Below, piece after piece: positions 26,367-35,601 of a DNA stretch of 41,051 nucleotides. Each line of letters opens with the position of its first letter. Within the stretch, counting starts at the first letter, position 1. Location: positions 1 to 41,051 of the forward strand of contig NZ_QWFA01000025.1 of NCBI RefSeq assembly GCF_003501885.1. The letters are read 5' to 3'. The notes beneath the pieces were generated by a model. It was not told where the DNA came from, made no database searches, and saw nothing but the letters and a program-made list of their open reading frames with translations. Position numbers and translations under genes: made by a program. Origin of the DNA: Streptomyces globisporus (GTDB lineage Bacteria > Actinomycetota > Actinomycetes > Streptomycetales > Streptomycetaceae).

Positions 26367-28219
26367 GCCCTCTCCTCGATTTCCTCGATGCTCTTCATGG
26401 CGGGGACGTCGTCGATCTTCGGGGCGGGGACGTCGCCGACGCCGTTCGCCGCGGCCGCCTCGTCGTCGGTCTCGCGGGTGACGACCGCCCGGTAGCGCGG
26501 TTCGGTGCGCAGCAGGTCGCGGTGGTTCCCCACGGCGACGACCGTGCCCTCGTGGACGAGGACCACCCGGTCGGCGGCGTCGAGCAGCAGCGGCGACGAG
26601 GCGAACGCCACCGTCGTACGCCCCTGGCGCAGCTTCGCGATCCCGGCGGCGACCCGTGCCTCGGTGTGCGAGTCGACCGCGGAGGTCGGCTCGTCCAGCA
26701 CCAGCGCCTCCGGGTCGGTGACCAGGGACCGCGCCAGCGCGAGGCGCTGGCGCTGACCGCCGGACAGGGACCGGCCGCGCTCGGTGATCCGGGTCCGCAT
26801 CGGGTCCCCGTAGTTGTCGGCGGACGCCTGGGCCAGGGCGCTCAGCACATCGCCGCACTGGGCCGCCTCCAGGGCCGCGTCCGCGGTGACCAGGCCCGAG
26901 GACGGGACGTCCAGCAGCTCCCGGAGCGTGCCGGACAGCAGCACCGGGTCCTTGTCCTGGACCAGGACCGCCGCTCGTGCGGTGTCCAGCGGGACCTCGT
27001 CCAGGGCGACCCCGCCGAGCAGCACCGACGGGGCCGCCGCGGCAGCCTTCTCGTCCTCCTCGCCGGTCTCCGCGTGCCCGCCGAGCCGGTCGGCCAGTCG
27101 GCCCGCCTCGTCCGGGTCGCCGCAGACGACGGCGGTGAACTGGCCCCGCGGGGCCATCAGCCCGGTCGCCGGGTCGTACAGATCACCGGTGGGCGTCACA
27201 CCCTCCACCGTGGCCTCCTGGGCGCTGCGGTGCAGCGACAGCACCCGCACCGCACGCTGGGCGGACGGCCGCGAGAAGGAGTACGCCATCGCGATCTCCT
27301 CGAAGTGACGCAAGGGGAACAGCATCAGAGTGGCCGCGCTGTAGACCGTGACGAGCTGGCCGACGTCGATGCGGCCGTCCCGGGCGAGCGTCGCCCCGTA
27401 CCAGACCAGGGAGATCAGCAGGATCCCCGGCAGCAGCACCTGCACCGCCGAGATCAGCGCCCACATCCTGGCGCTGCGCACGGCCGCGCGGCGGACCTCC
27501 TGCGAGGCGCGGCGGTAGCGGCCGAGGAACAGCTCCTCACCGCCGATACCGCGCAGCACCCGCAGCCCGGCGACGGTGTCCGAGGCCAGTTCGGTGGCCT
27601 TGCCCGCCTTTTCGCGCTGCTCGTCGGCGCGGCGGGTGGCGCGCGGCAGCAACGGCAGCACGGCCAGGGCCAGCACCGGCATGGCGAGCGCCACCATCAG
27701 TCCGAGGGACGGCAGGTAGATCGCCAGGCCGACGCAGATCACCACGAGGGCGGTGGCCGCGGCGGCGAACCGGGAGAGCGCCTCGACGAACCAGCCGATC
27801 TTCTCCACGTCACCGGTCGACACGGCCACGACCTCACCGGCCGCGACCCGGCGGGTCAGCGCGGAGCCCAGCTCGGCGGTCTTGCGGGCGAGCAGCTGCT
27901 GGACCCGCGCGGCGGCGGTGATCCAGTTGGTGACGGCGGTCCGGTGGAGCATGGTGTCGCCGACGGCGATCAGCACGCCGAGGGCCACGATGAGGCCGCC
28001 CGCCAGGGCGAGCCGCCCACCGGAGCGGTCGATGACGGCCTGGACGGCGAGCCCGACGGTGACCGGCAGACCGGCGATGCCCAGCTGGTGCAGCAGCCCC
28101 CAGGAGAGGGACTTCAGCTGTCCGCCGAGCTGATTGCGGCCGAGCCAGAACAGGAAGCGAGGGCCCGAACGGACATCGGGGTCGCCGGGATCCGAATACG
28201 GAAGGTCGCGAATCTGCAT
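26363..28219 (-). CDS. ABC exporter half-transporter lacking P-loop and H-loop
   Basis: A 618-residue partner to the following gene. The membrane domain spans about residues 30-310. In the nucleotide-binding domain the Walker A position reads [18 protein letters not shown] (about 360-378) with no GxGKS/T. The signature is intact ([14 protein letters not shown]), Walker B keeps its Glu ([11 protein letters not shown]), and the H-loop His is gone (VAFASSP instead of IAHRL). An acidic insert ([12 protein letters not shown]) follows the lost P-loop. It should bind little or no ATP itself but supply LSGGQ to the partner's site. The start at MQIRDLP was chosen by family length; its Shine-Dalgarno (GGGAC) is weak. 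Confidence 0.92.
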   Translation of the reverse strand: MQIRDLPYSDPGDPDVRSGPRFLFWLGRNQLGGQLKSLSWGLLHQLGIAGLPVTVGLAVQAVIDRSGGRLALAGGLIVALGVLIAVGDTMLHRTAVTNWITAAARVQQLLARKTAELGSALTRRVAAGEVVAVSTGDVEKIGWFVEALSRFAAAATALVVICVGLAIYLPSLGLMVALAMPVLALAVLPLLPRATRRADEQREKAGKATELASDTVAGLRVLRGIGGEELFLGRYRRASQEVRRAAVRSARMWALISAVQVLLPGILLISLVWYGATLARDGRIDVGQLVTVYSAATLMLFPLRHFEEIAMAYSFSRPSAQRAVRVLSLHRSAQEATVEGVTPTGDLYDPATGLMAPRGQFTAVVCGDPDEAGRLADRLGGHAETGEEDEKAAAAAPSVLLGGVALDEVPLDTARAAVLVQDKDPVLLSGTLRELLDVPSSGLVTADAALEAAQCGDVLSALAQASADNYGDPMRTRITERGRSLSGGQRQRLALARSLVTDPEALVLDEPTSAVDSHTEARVAAGIAKLRQGRTTVAFASSPLLLDAADRVVLVHEGTVVAVGNHRDLLRTEPRYRAVVTRETDDEAAAANGVGDVPAPKIDDVPAMKSIEEIEERA

Positions 28220-28333
28220 GACGTCCCAGGGCTCGTGAAACGGAGGTCCGGACGGACCTCGAAGACGGGGTGACGTGCAAGAGTCCCTGTTCGTCCCGTT
28301 CCGGGGCAACCGGTTTTTCCGGTCGCCCCCGCC

Positions 28334-28372
28334 CTGCGGGGTCCCGGGCCGAGCAGGCCCGGGACCCCGCAG
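28334..28372. terminator. 17-bp perfect stem with 5-nt loop
   Basis: Arms 28334-28350 and 28356-28372 are perfectly complementary. The hairpin begins 3 bp beyond the stop codon of the GH109-like gene (28376, minus strand) and separates it from the ABC pair, whose promoter must lie in the remaining 28220-28333 stretch. Confidence 0.9.
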
Positions 28373-28375
28373 ACG

Positions 28376-29860
28376 TCACTCCGCGGGCTTCTCCGAGTCC
28401 ATGCCGGACCGGGCCTTCTTCCACTCGCCCCGGGTGAAGTCGGGGATCGGCAGGGGCGCGCCCTTGGCCTTGATGGACAGATGGCTCAGCGGCACGGGGG
28501 CCGTCCAGACCGCCGCGTCGTACACGTCGAAGTCGGGCACCAGGCCGAGCCGCATGCACTGCATCAGGCGGAACACCATGATGTAGTCCATCCCGCCGTG
28601 GCCGCCCGGCGGATTGGCGTGCTCCTTCCACAGCCAGTGGTCCCACTCGGCGTACTTCTTGAAGTCGTCCCACTGGTGGTTGGTGTTCGTGGGCTCCAGA
28701 TAGATCCGCTCCGGGTAGTCCTCGAACACGCCCTTGGTCCCGCCGAGGCTGTTGATCCGCGAGTACGGGTGCGGCGACGACACGTCGTGCTCCAGCCGGA
28801 TCACCCGGCCCTTGGCGGTCTGCACGAGGCTGATCGTCCGGTCGGCCCCGATGTACGACTCCTTCCAGCTCGGGTCGCCGGACGGCATGTGCTCCTCGCG
28901 GTACGCGGCGAGCCCCAGGGGGGTGGTGCCGACACTGCTGATGCTGACGACCCGGTCGCCCCGGTTGACGTCCATGTAGTTGGCGACCGGACCGAACCCG
29001 TGGTTGGGGTAGAGGTCGCCGCGGAGCCGGGTGTGCCACAGCCGCCGCCACGGACCCTCGTAGTAGTCGGGGTCGAACATCAGCTCACGCAGATCGTGGT
29101 TGTAGGCCCCGGCGCCGTGCTGCAGTTCGCCGAAGAGACCCGCGTGCGCCATCCGCAGCACCCGCATCTCGTTCTTGCCGTAACAACAGTTCTCCAGCTG
29201 CATGCAGTGCCGTCGGGTGCGCTCGGAGAGATCCACGAGCTGCCACAGCTCTTCCAGGCGCATCGCGATCGGGCACTCCACCCCGACGTGCTTGCCGTTC
29301 AGCATCGCCGTCTTCGCCATCGGGAAGTGCAGCTCCCACGGCGTCACCACGTAGACGAAGTCGATGTCTCCGCGCTTGCAGAGGTTCTCGTAGTCGTGCT
29401 CGTCCTTGGCGTAGATCGCGGGGGCGGGCTGACCGGCGGCCGTCACCTTCTTGGCGGCCTTCTCCGCCTTGTCCCGGACCGTGTCGCACACCGCCTTGAC
29501 CTGGACGCCCGGGAGGGCGAGGAAGAGGTCGATCATGCTGTCGCCGCGGTTGCCGAGGCCGATGATGCCGACCCGGACCGTGGAGCGCCGCTCGAAGGGC
29601 ACGCCCGCCATGGTGCGGCCCTGCCGGGGAGGGGCGGCGGCCACGGCTTCCGCGGCGGCGACGGCTTCGGGGGCGCTCGCCCCGGCCGCCGACGCGGTGC
29701 CTCCGCCCAGTGCGCCGAGGCCGAGTCCGGCCCCAGCCACGCCCGCCGTGGTCCACAGCACCGAACGGCGGCTGGGATCCTGCCGGTTCACCTCGTCGGC
29801 CGCGCCGCTGTGCGGGGGTATGTCCCGCGGTTCCGGTGCGGGCCGGGCGTCGTCGTTCAT
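28376..29860 (-). CDS. Tat-exported Gfo/Idh/MocA oxidoreductase, GH109-like glycosidase
   Basis: A 494-residue protein beginning with a twin-arginine signal ([16 protein letters not shown], residues 30-45, then an Ala-rich cleavage region), so it is exported folded. The mature part has an NAD-binding Rossmann fold, [15 protein letters not shown], and the conserved segments [35 protein letters not shown] and [14 protein letters not shown]. These closely match family 109 alpha-N-acetylgalactosaminidases, which use tightly bound NAD in a redox-assisted hydrolysis. Some members act on other alpha-linked sugars, so the substrate is inferred. GGAGG sits 4 nt before the ATG. It ends at a strong terminator and has an AT-rich putative operator upstream. 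Confidence 0.88.
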   Translation of the reverse strand: MNDDARPAPEPRDIPPHSGAADEVNRQDPSRRSVLWTTAGVAGAGLGLGALGGGTASAAGASAPEAVAAAEAVAAAPPRQGRTMAGVPFERRSTVRVGIIGLGNRGDSMIDLFLALPGVQVKAVCDTVRDKAEKAAKKVTAAGQPAPAIYAKDEHDYENLCKRGDIDFVYVVTPWELHFPMAKTAMLNGKHVGVECPIAMRLEELWQLVDLSERTRRHCMQLENCCYGKNEMRVLRMAHAGLFGELQHGAGAYNHDLRELMFDPDYYEGPWRRLWHTRLRGDLYPNHGFGPVANYMDVNRGDRVVSISSVGTTPLGLAAYREEHMPSGDPSWKESYIGADRTISLVQTAKGRVIRLEHDVSSPHPYSRINSLGGTKGVFEDYPERIYLEPTNTNHQWDDFKKYAEWDHWLWKEHANPPGGHGGMDYIMVFRLMQCMRLGLVPDFDVYDAAVWTAPVPLSHLSIKAKGAPLPIPDFTRGEWKKARSGMDSEKPAE

Positions 29861-29994
29861 CGAGCCTCCAGGTGGGGTTTGGGGGTTCAGACGGTGCGCG
29901 AGCGCGCCCGGCCCCGCCGTACGGATACGGGCGGCGGGACCGGGGCTCGGTAAGGACCCTGGAGGGTGAGGCTGATGGTGCGCAAGGGAAGTAT

Positions 29995-30022
29995 TTGGAC
30001 TCTTGTCCTCAAACATTGGACT
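29995..30022. promoter_or_regulatory. AT-rich block with two TTGGACT repeats, possible operator
   Basis: TTGGACT occurs at 29995-30001 and 30016-30022, 21 bp apart and so on the same helix face. GGAC (29997-30000) also pairs with GTCC (30005-30008). The block is distinctly AT-rich for this chromosome and lies 135-162 bp upstream of the GH109-like start, in the gap between that gene and the FAD/Fe-S gene. The arrangement suggests binding of a regulator. No promoter hexamers could be assigned confidently. Confidence 0.45.
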
Positions 30023-30041
30023 TTTCTCACGGCACGCCGAA

Positions 30042-30068
30042 GCCCCGACTGGTGCAACCAATCGGGGC
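30042..30068. terminator. Hairpin downstream of the FAD/Fe-S gene
   Basis: GCCCCGA (30042-30048) pairs with TCGGGGC (30062-30068). After one mismatch, TGGT (30050-30053) pairs with ACCA (30057-30060) around a GCA loop. It lies 57 bp beyond the stop codon of the FAD/Fe-S gene (30125, minus strand) and probably ends its transcript. Confidence 0.65.
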
Positions 30069-30124
30069 CTTCAAACGCTCATCTGTGCAGGCCGGCGGGG
30101 GTGTTGACGCCCGTCGGCACCGAC

Positions 30125-33079
30125 TCACGGGAGAGTCGGCCGGGTGGCGTGTTCCAGTTCGATCAGCGCCGAGCGGTACGGGTGGCCGGTGGCGCGTTCC
30201 ATACCGATCTCGCACATCCGGTTCGCCGACAGATAGGCGTCGTAGGGGCGGCGGTCGACCTCGGCGGCCTCCTTGGCCGTCGCCGAGTCGGTCAACTCCT
30301 TGTGGAGCATGCCCCGGTCACCGGCGAACGCGCAGCACCCCGCGTCGTCCGGGACCACGACCTCCTTCGCACAGGCATCGGCCAGCGCCCGCAACTGCCC
30401 GACGTCACCCAGATGTTCCATCGAACAGGTCGGATGCAGGACCGCCGAGCCGACCGTCCGGAACACCGTCAGATGCGGCAGCAGCTCCTCGGCCGCCCAC
30501 ACCAGTGAGTCCACGACGGTCAGTTCGCGGTGGAGCGCCCGGTTGTCCTCGGTGAGGTAGGGCACCACCTCCTCGGCGATGCCAAGCGTGCACGAGGAGG
30601 CGTCCACGACCAGCGGCAGCGTCCCGCCCGCCGTCCAGCCCCAGGCGGCCTCCACGATCCGGTTCGCCATGATCCTGTTGCCCGCGTCGTACCCCTTGGA
30701 GTGCCAGATCGTCGCGCAGCAGGTCCCCGTGACGTCCTCGGGGATCCACACCGGCTTTCCGGCCCGCCCGGACACGGCGACCACCGCCTCGGCCAGCGAG
30801 AGTCCGGGCCCCGCCCCGCCGTCGTCCGATCCGGCGAAGATGCGGTTGACGCAGGCCGGGTAGTACACCGCGCTCGCCCCGACGCGTGCCGTGTCCGGCA
30901 GCCGCCGGGCCGCCGCACCGGGGATCTGCGGCAGCCACTCCGGTACGAGATCGGGGCGCACGGCCTTGCGGGCGAGCCGCGTCACGGCCTCCAGCGGAGC
31001 GTCACCCACCCGGTCCCCGACGGCGTCGGCCGCCGCCACGGCCAGCCGCGCCGAGGCCTCCACCGCCCGGAAGTTCTTCGCGGTGAGGGCCGCGATCCGC
31101 TCCTCGCGCGGGGTGTGCCGGCGGTGGCGGAAGCCCTTCATCATCGCCCCGGTGTCGATACCGACCGGGCAGGCCAGTTTGCAGGTGGAATCCCCTGCAC
31201 AGGTGTCCACGGCGTCGTAGCCGTACGCGTCCAGCAGGCCGGCCTCGACCGGTGAGCCATCGGTCTGGCGCATCATCTCCCGGCGCAGCACGATCCGCTG
31301 GCGCGGAGTGGTCGTCAGATCCTCGCTGGGGCAGGTCGGTTCGCAGAATCCGCACTCGATGCACGGGTCGGCGACCGCCTCCACCTTCGGAATGGTCTTC
31401 AGACCTCGCAGATGGGCCCGCGGATCCCGGTCCAGCACGATGCGCGGGGCGAGCACCCCGGCAGGGTCGATGACCTGCTTGGTCCGCCACATCAGCTCGG
31501 TGGCGCGCGGCCCCCACTCCCGCTCCAGGAACGGTGCGATATTGCGTCCGGTGGCGTGCTCCGCCTTGAGTGATCCGTCGAACCGGTCCACCACCAGCGC
31601 GCAGAACTCCTGCATGAACGCGTCGTACCGGGCCACGTCGGCCGGCTTCGCCGCGTCGAACGCGAGCAGGAAGTGCAGATTGCCGTGCGCCGCGTGCCCC
31701 GCCACGGCGGCGTCGAAGCCATGGCGCGACTGGAGCTCCAGCAGCGCGGCGCAGGCGTCCGCCAGCCGGGCGGGCGGCACCGCGAAGTCCTCCGTGATCA
31801 GGGTGGTGCCCGAGGGCCGGGAGCCGCCGACAGCGGTGACGAACGCCTTGCGGGCCTTCCAGTACCCGGCGATCGTCCCGGCGTCCCGGGTGAACGCGTT
31901 GGTCACGGACGCCGCCGGACGGACGAGCTCCAGACCGGCCACGACGGCGTCCGCCGCCCGGTCGAACGCCGCCTGGCCCGCCTCGTCGGCCGCCCGGAAC
32001 TCCACCAGCAGAGCGGTCGTCTCCCGGGGCAGCGCCGCCCAGTCCGCCGGAACGCCCGGCACACTGACGGAGGCGCGCAGGGTGTTGCCGTCCATCAGCT
32101 CCACGGCGATCGCCCCCGCCTCGGTGAACCGGGGCACGGCCGCAGCGGCGGCGGTGAGGGAGGGGAAGAACAGCAGGGCGCTGGAAACCCGCCGGTCGAG
32201 CGGGAGGGTGTCGAAGACGACCTCGGAGATGAAGCCGAACGTCCCCTCGGATCCGACCATCAGCCCCCGCAGGATCTGCACCGGCGTCGCCCCGTCGAGG
32301 AAGGCGTCCAGGCGATAACCATTGGTGTTCTTGATCGTGTACTTGGCGCGGATCCGAGCGGTAAGCTCCGCGTCCGCCTCGATCTCCGCCTTCAGCTCCA
32401 GCAGCCCCGCGCACAGCTCCGGTTCGGCGTGGGCCAGCTCTTCGTCGGCGGCGGGCTCCGCGGTGTCGACGACGGTGCCGCTCGGCAGGACGAAGGTGAG
32501 CGAGGCGAGCGTCCGGTAGGAGTTGCGGGTGGTGCCCGCCGTCATGCCCGATGCGTTGTTGGCGACGACCCCGCCGAGGGTGCACGCGATGGCGCTGGCC
32601 GGGTCCGGGCCGAGCAGCCTGCCGTACCGGGCGAGGGTGGCGTTGGCCCGCATGACGGTGGTGCCCGGCAGGATCCGGGCCCGCGCCCCGTCGTCCAGCA
32701 CCTCCACGCCGGTCCAGTGACGGCGTACGTCGACGAGGATGTCCTCGCCCTGCGCCTGGCCGTTGAGGCTGGTGCCCGCGGCCCGGAACACCACGGAACG
32801 CCCCTTGCCGTGGGCGTACGACAGGATCGCGGACACGTCGTCGAGGTCCTCGGGGACCAGCACGACCCGGGGGAGGAAGCGGTAGGGGCTGGCGTCGGAG
32901 GCGTACCGCACGAGGTCGGAGATCTTCCAGAGCACCTTGTCCGCGCCGAGCAGGGCGGTCAGCTCACTCCGCAGCGGCTCCGGGGTGCCGCCCGCGCTGC
33001 GGTCGGTCACCCGGTCGGGGGCGGGTTCCCGCGCCGTTCCGGGGCGCAGGGCTTCCGGGTCGGGCTCCAGCAGCGGCAT
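30125..33079 (-). CDS. FAD-linked oxidase with Fe-S C-terminus (D-lactate dehydrogenase-like)
   Basis: A 984-residue fusion. Residues about 45-530 are a PCMH-type FAD domain (VVFRAAGTSLNGQAQGEDI, GLMVGSEGTFGFISEV) with an FAD-linked oxidase C-terminal domain (VAGHAAHGNLHFLLAFD). Ferredoxin-like motifs follow: Cys573/576/579/583 (CIECGFCEPTCP) and Cys627/633/637 (CAGDSTCKLACP), where Asp630 replaces the second Cys. The C-terminus has CCG-type heterodisulfide reductase-like modules (TGTCCATIWHS, HPTCSMEHL, DAGCCAF). Homologues are quinone-linked D-lactate or 2-hydroxyacid dehydrogenases feeding the respiratory chain. The start MPLLEPD was chosen for its nearby GGGGAAGG. It starts 51 bp after the MarR gene, so cotranscription is possible. 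Confidence 0.88.
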   Translation of the reverse strand: MPLLEPDPEALRPGTAREPAPDRVTDRSAGGTPEPLRSELTALLGADKVLWKISDLVRYASDASPYRFLPRVVLVPEDLDDVSAILSYAHGKGRSVVFRAAGTSLNGQAQGEDILVDVRRHWTGVEVLDDGARARILPGTTVMRANATLARYGRLLGPDPASAIACTLGGVVANNASGMTAGTTRNSYRTLASLTFVLPSGTVVDTAEPAADEELAHAEPELCAGLLELKAEIEADAELTARIRAKYTIKNTNGYRLDAFLDGATPVQILRGLMVGSEGTFGFISEVVFDTLPLDRRVSSALLFFPSLTAAAAAVPRFTEAGAIAVELMDGNTLRASVSVPGVPADWAALPRETTALLVEFRAADEAGQAAFDRAADAVVAGLELVRPAASVTNAFTRDAGTIAGYWKARKAFVTAVGGSRPSGTTLITEDFAVPPARLADACAALLELQSRHGFDAAVAGHAAHGNLHFLLAFDAAKPADVARYDAFMQEFCALVVDRFDGSLKAEHATGRNIAPFLEREWGPRATELMWRTKQVIDPAGVLAPRIVLDRDPRAHLRGLKTIPKVEAVADPCIECGFCEPTCPSEDLTTTPRQRIVLRREMMRQTDGSPVEAGLLDAYGYDAVDTCAGDSTCKLACPVGIDTGAMMKGFRHRRHTPREERIAALTAKNFRAVEASARLAVAAADAVGDRVGDAPLEAVTRLARKAVRPDLVPEWLPQIPGAAARRLPDTARVGASAVYYPACVNRIFAGSDDGGAGPGLSLAEAVVAVSGRAGKPVWIPEDVTGTCCATIWHSKGYDAGNRIMANRIVEAAWGWTAGGTLPLVVDASSCTLGIAEEVVPYLTEDNRALHRELTVVDSLVWAAEELLPHLTVFRTVGSAVLHPTCSMEHLGDVGQLRALADACAKEVVVPDDAGCCAFAGDRGMLHKELTDSATAKEAAEVDRRPYDAYLSANRMCEIGMERATGHPYRSALIELEHATRPTLP

Positions 33080-33130
33080 GTCGGCCTTCCCCTCGGCTCG
33101 GCGCTCAGCGGTGGCACGCGGCAACTGCGC

Positions 33131-33631
33131 TCAGCAGTGGCGCTCCGGCATTCCGTCGACCAGAGCGGACAGCAGCTCACCGAACACCTCGCGCTGATCG
33201 GCGGTCAATGGAGCCAGGATCTCCTCTGCGGCGGCCCGGCGCGCGCTGCGCAGGGACCGCAGCGTGGCGCGCCCCTCGTCGGTGATCTCGATGCGGACCA
33301 CCCGGCGGCTGTCGGGATCCGGGGCGCGGCGCACCCGGCCGCTCGCCTCCAGGGCGTCGACCAACGTGGTCACGGCGCGCGGGACGACGTCGAGACGGCG
33401 GGCGAGATCCGCCATCCGGGGGGCCGCGTCGTAACTCGCGACCGTCCGCAACAGCCGGAACTGGGCCGGAGTGATGTCGATCGGATCCAGCTGGCGGCGC
33501 TGGATGCGGTGCAGCCGCCGGGTGAGCCGCAGCAACTGCTCGGCGAGCAGGCCGTCGCGGGAGTCACGAGAATCGCGGGAATCAGGGGAATCAGGGGAGT
33601 CGGAGGGGTCGGGGGAATCCGGGGCGTCCAT
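33131..33631 (-). CDS. MarR-family transcriptional regulator
   Basis: A 166-residue winged-helix regulator. The DNA-binding domain covers about residues 55-120, with recognition helix RMADLARRLDVVPRAVTTLVDAL and wing SGRVRRAPDPDSRRVVRIEIT. Flanking helices form the dimer interface. The N-terminus is unusual: residues 3-26 are almost only Asp, Ser, Pro and Arg in SPD and SRD triplets, encoded by short tandem DNA repeats (about 33553-33620). It is divergent from an ABC exporter gene, the classic MarR arrangement, with two abutting palindromes between them, so it likely represses the exporter and itself. Confidence 0.92.
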   Translation of the reverse strand: MDAPDSPDPSDSPDSPDSRDSRDSRDGLLAEQLLRLTRRLHRIQRRQLDPIDITPAQFRLLRTVASYDAAPRMADLARRLDVVPRAVTTLVDALEASGRVRRAPDPDSRRVVRIEITDEGRATLRSLRSARRAAAEEILAPLTADQREVFGELLSALVDGMPERHC

Positions 33632-33635
33632 ACGG

Positions 33636-33688
33636 GAACAATATCAGGACCTTGTTCATTGTGAGTATAGGTAACAATGAGCTAGACT
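33636..33688. promoter_or_regulatory. Two abutting palindromes in the marR/ABC divergent promoter
   Basis: GAACAA (33636-33641) pairs with TTGTTC (33652-33657) across 10 nt. TCATTGT (33656-33662) pairs with ACAATGA (33674-33680) across 11 nt; the two palindromes share bases 33656-33657. TTGTGA (33659-33664) and TAGACT (33683-33688), 18 bp apart, form a plausible rightward promoter for the exporter that the second palindrome would occlude. The first palindrome lies just outside the marR start codon and could autoregulate that gene. Confidence 0.72.
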
Positions 33689-33744
33689 CTCACTGTGCGA
33701 GGCCGGGACCGCCCGGCCTCGCCTCACGCCCGACGAAGGAGCCC

Positions 33745-35562
33745 ATGAAACCCGACGAACCCACGTGGACGCCCCCGCCCGATGCCGGCACCGACGCCGA
33801 CCGGCCGCCCGCCGAGGTGCGCCGCATCCTCCGCCTCTTCCGCCCCTACCGCGGCCGCCTGGCCGTCGTCGGCCTGCTGGTCGGCGCATCCTCCCTGGTC
33901 GGGGTCGCCTCCCCGTTCCTGCTGCGCGAGATCCTCGACACCGCCATCCCGCAGGGGCGCACGGGCCTGCTGACCCTGCTCGCGCTCGGCATGATCCTCA
34001 CCGCCGTGGTGACCAGCGTCTTCGGCGTGCTCCAGACCCTCATCTCGACCACCGTCGGCCAGCGCGTCATGCACGACCTGCGCACCGCCGTCTACACCCA
34101 GCTCCAGCGGATGCCGCTCGCCTTCTTCACCCGGACCCGCACGGGCGAGGTCCAGTCCCGCATCGCCAACGACATCGGCGGCATGCAGGCGACGGTCACC
34201 TCCACCGCGACCTCGCTGGTCTCCAATCTCACGGCCGTCATCGCGACCGTCGTCGCCATGCTCGCCCTCGACTGGCGGCTCACCGTCGTCTCGCTCCTCC
34301 TCCTGCCGGTCTTCGTCGGGATCAGCCGCCGCGTCGGCCGGGAACGCAAGAAGATCACCACCCAGCGCCAGAAACAGATGGCCGCGATGGCCGCCACCGT
34401 CACCGAGTCCCTCTCGGTCAGCGGCATCCTCCTCGGCCGCACGATGGGCCGATCCGACTCCCTCACCCAGGGCTTCGCCGAAGAGTCCGAGCGCCTGGTC
34501 GACCTCGAAGTGCGCTCCAACATGGCCGGCCGCTGGCGGATGTCCACGATCGGCATCGTCATGGCCGCCATGCCCGCCGTCATCTACTGGGCGGCCGGAC
34601 TCACCTTCGCGTCCGGAGCCGCCGCCGTCTCCATCGGCACGCTCGTCGCCTTCGTCACGCTCCAGCAGGGGCTGTTCCGTCCGGCGGTCAGCCTGCTCTC
34701 CACCGGCGTCCAGATGCAGACCTCCCTCGCCCTCTTCCAGCGCATCTTCGAATACCTCGACCTCACGGTGGACATCACCGAACCGGAGAATCCGGTCCGC
34801 CTGGAGAAGATCCGCGGTGAGATCGCCTTCGAGGACGTCGACTTCAGCTACGACGAGAAGAACGGCCCGACGCTGACCGGCATCGACGTGACCGTCCCCG
34901 CAGGCCACAGCCTCGCGGTCGTCGGATCCACCGGCTCCGGCAAGTCCACGCTCAGCTACCTGGTGCCCCGGTTGTACGACGTCACCGGCGGCCGGGTCAC
35001 GCTCGACGGCGTCGACGTCCGCGACCTGGACTTCGACACCCTCGCCCGGGCCGTCGGCGTCGTCTCCCAGGAGACGTACCTCTTCCACGCCTCCGTCGCC
35101 GACAACCTGCGCTTCGCCAAGCCGGAGGCCACCGACGAGGAGATCGAGGCCGCGGCCCGCGCCGCGCAGATCCACGACCACATCGCCTCCCTGCCCGACG
35201 GCTACGACACGATGGTCGGCGAGCGCGGCTACCGCTTCTCGGGCGGCGAGAAGCAGCGGCTTGCCATCGCCCGCACCATCCTGCGCGACCCTCCGGTGCT
35301 GATCCTCGACGAGGCGACCAGCGCGCTCGACACCCGTACGGAACAGGCCGTGCAGGAAGCGATCGACGCCCTGTCCGCCGGACGGACCACGCTCACCATC
35401 GCGCACCGGCTCTCCACCGTCCGCGACGCGGACCAGATCGTCGTCCTGGAGGACGGGCGGGTCGCCGAGCGCGGCACACACGAGGAACTGCTCGACCGCG
35501 ACGGCCGCTACGCCGCCCTGATCCGCCGCGACTCCCACCCGGTCCCGGTCCCCGCCCCCTGA
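33745..35562 (+). CDS. ABC multidrug exporter half-transporter
   Basis: A 605-residue exporter with a six-helix membrane domain (about 35-320) and a nucleotide-binding domain with all motifs intact. These are Walker A GSTGSGKST (about 394-402), Q-loop VVSQETYLF, signature FSGGEKQRLAIAR, Walker B LILDEATSALD and H-loop TIAHRLS. It should work as a homodimer, in contrast to the pair at 24585-28219. GAAGGAG lies 3-4 nt before the ATG at MKPDEPT. Divergent MarR regulator and the two palindromes suggest induction by a small molecule that the pump removes. The substrate cannot be told from sequence. Confidence 0.93.
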   Translation: MKPDEPTWTPPPDAGTDADRPPAEVRRILRLFRPYRGRLAVVGLLVGASSLVGVASPFLLREILDTAIPQGRTGLLTLLALGMILTAVVTSVFGVLQTLISTTVGQRVMHDLRTAVYTQLQRMPLAFFTRTRTGEVQSRIANDIGGMQATVTSTATSLVSNLTAVIATVVAMLALDWRLTVVSLLLLPVFVGISRRVGRERKKITTQRQKQMAAMAATVTESLSVSGILLGRTMGRSDSLTQGFAEESERLVDLEVRSNMAGRWRMSTIGIVMAAMPAVIYWAAGLTFASGAAAVSIGTLVAFVTLQQGLFRPAVSLLSTGVQMQTSLALFQRIFEYLDLTVDITEPENPVRLEKIRGEIAFEDVDFSYDEKNGPTLTGIDVTVPAGHSLAVVGSTGSGKSTLSYLVPRLYDVTGGRVTLDGVDVRDLDFDTLARAVGVVSQETYLFHASVADNLRFAKPEATDEEIEAAARAAQIHDHIASLPDGYDTMVGERGYRFSGGEKQRLAIARTILRDPPVLILDEATSALDTRTEQAVQEAIDALSAGRTTLTIAHRLSTVRDADQIVVLEDGRVAERGTHEELLDRDGRYAALIRRDSHPVPVPAP

Positions 35563-35601
35563 CGTCACGGCCATGGCCCGCATACGGCATGATCGCCGCG
35601 C

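Noticed and set aside
30048..30062. ACTGGT-GCA-ACCAAT resembling a DasR (dre) operator near an amino-sugar enzyme
   Set aside because: The spacing is one base shorter than the 16-bp dre consensus, and the sequence is fully explained as the upper stem and loop of the hairpin at 30042-30068 downstream of another gene.
33652..33744. Upstream TTG-start extension of the ABC exporter
   Set aside because: It would run through both operator palindromes and the promoter; the ATG at 33745 has GAAGGAG just upstream.
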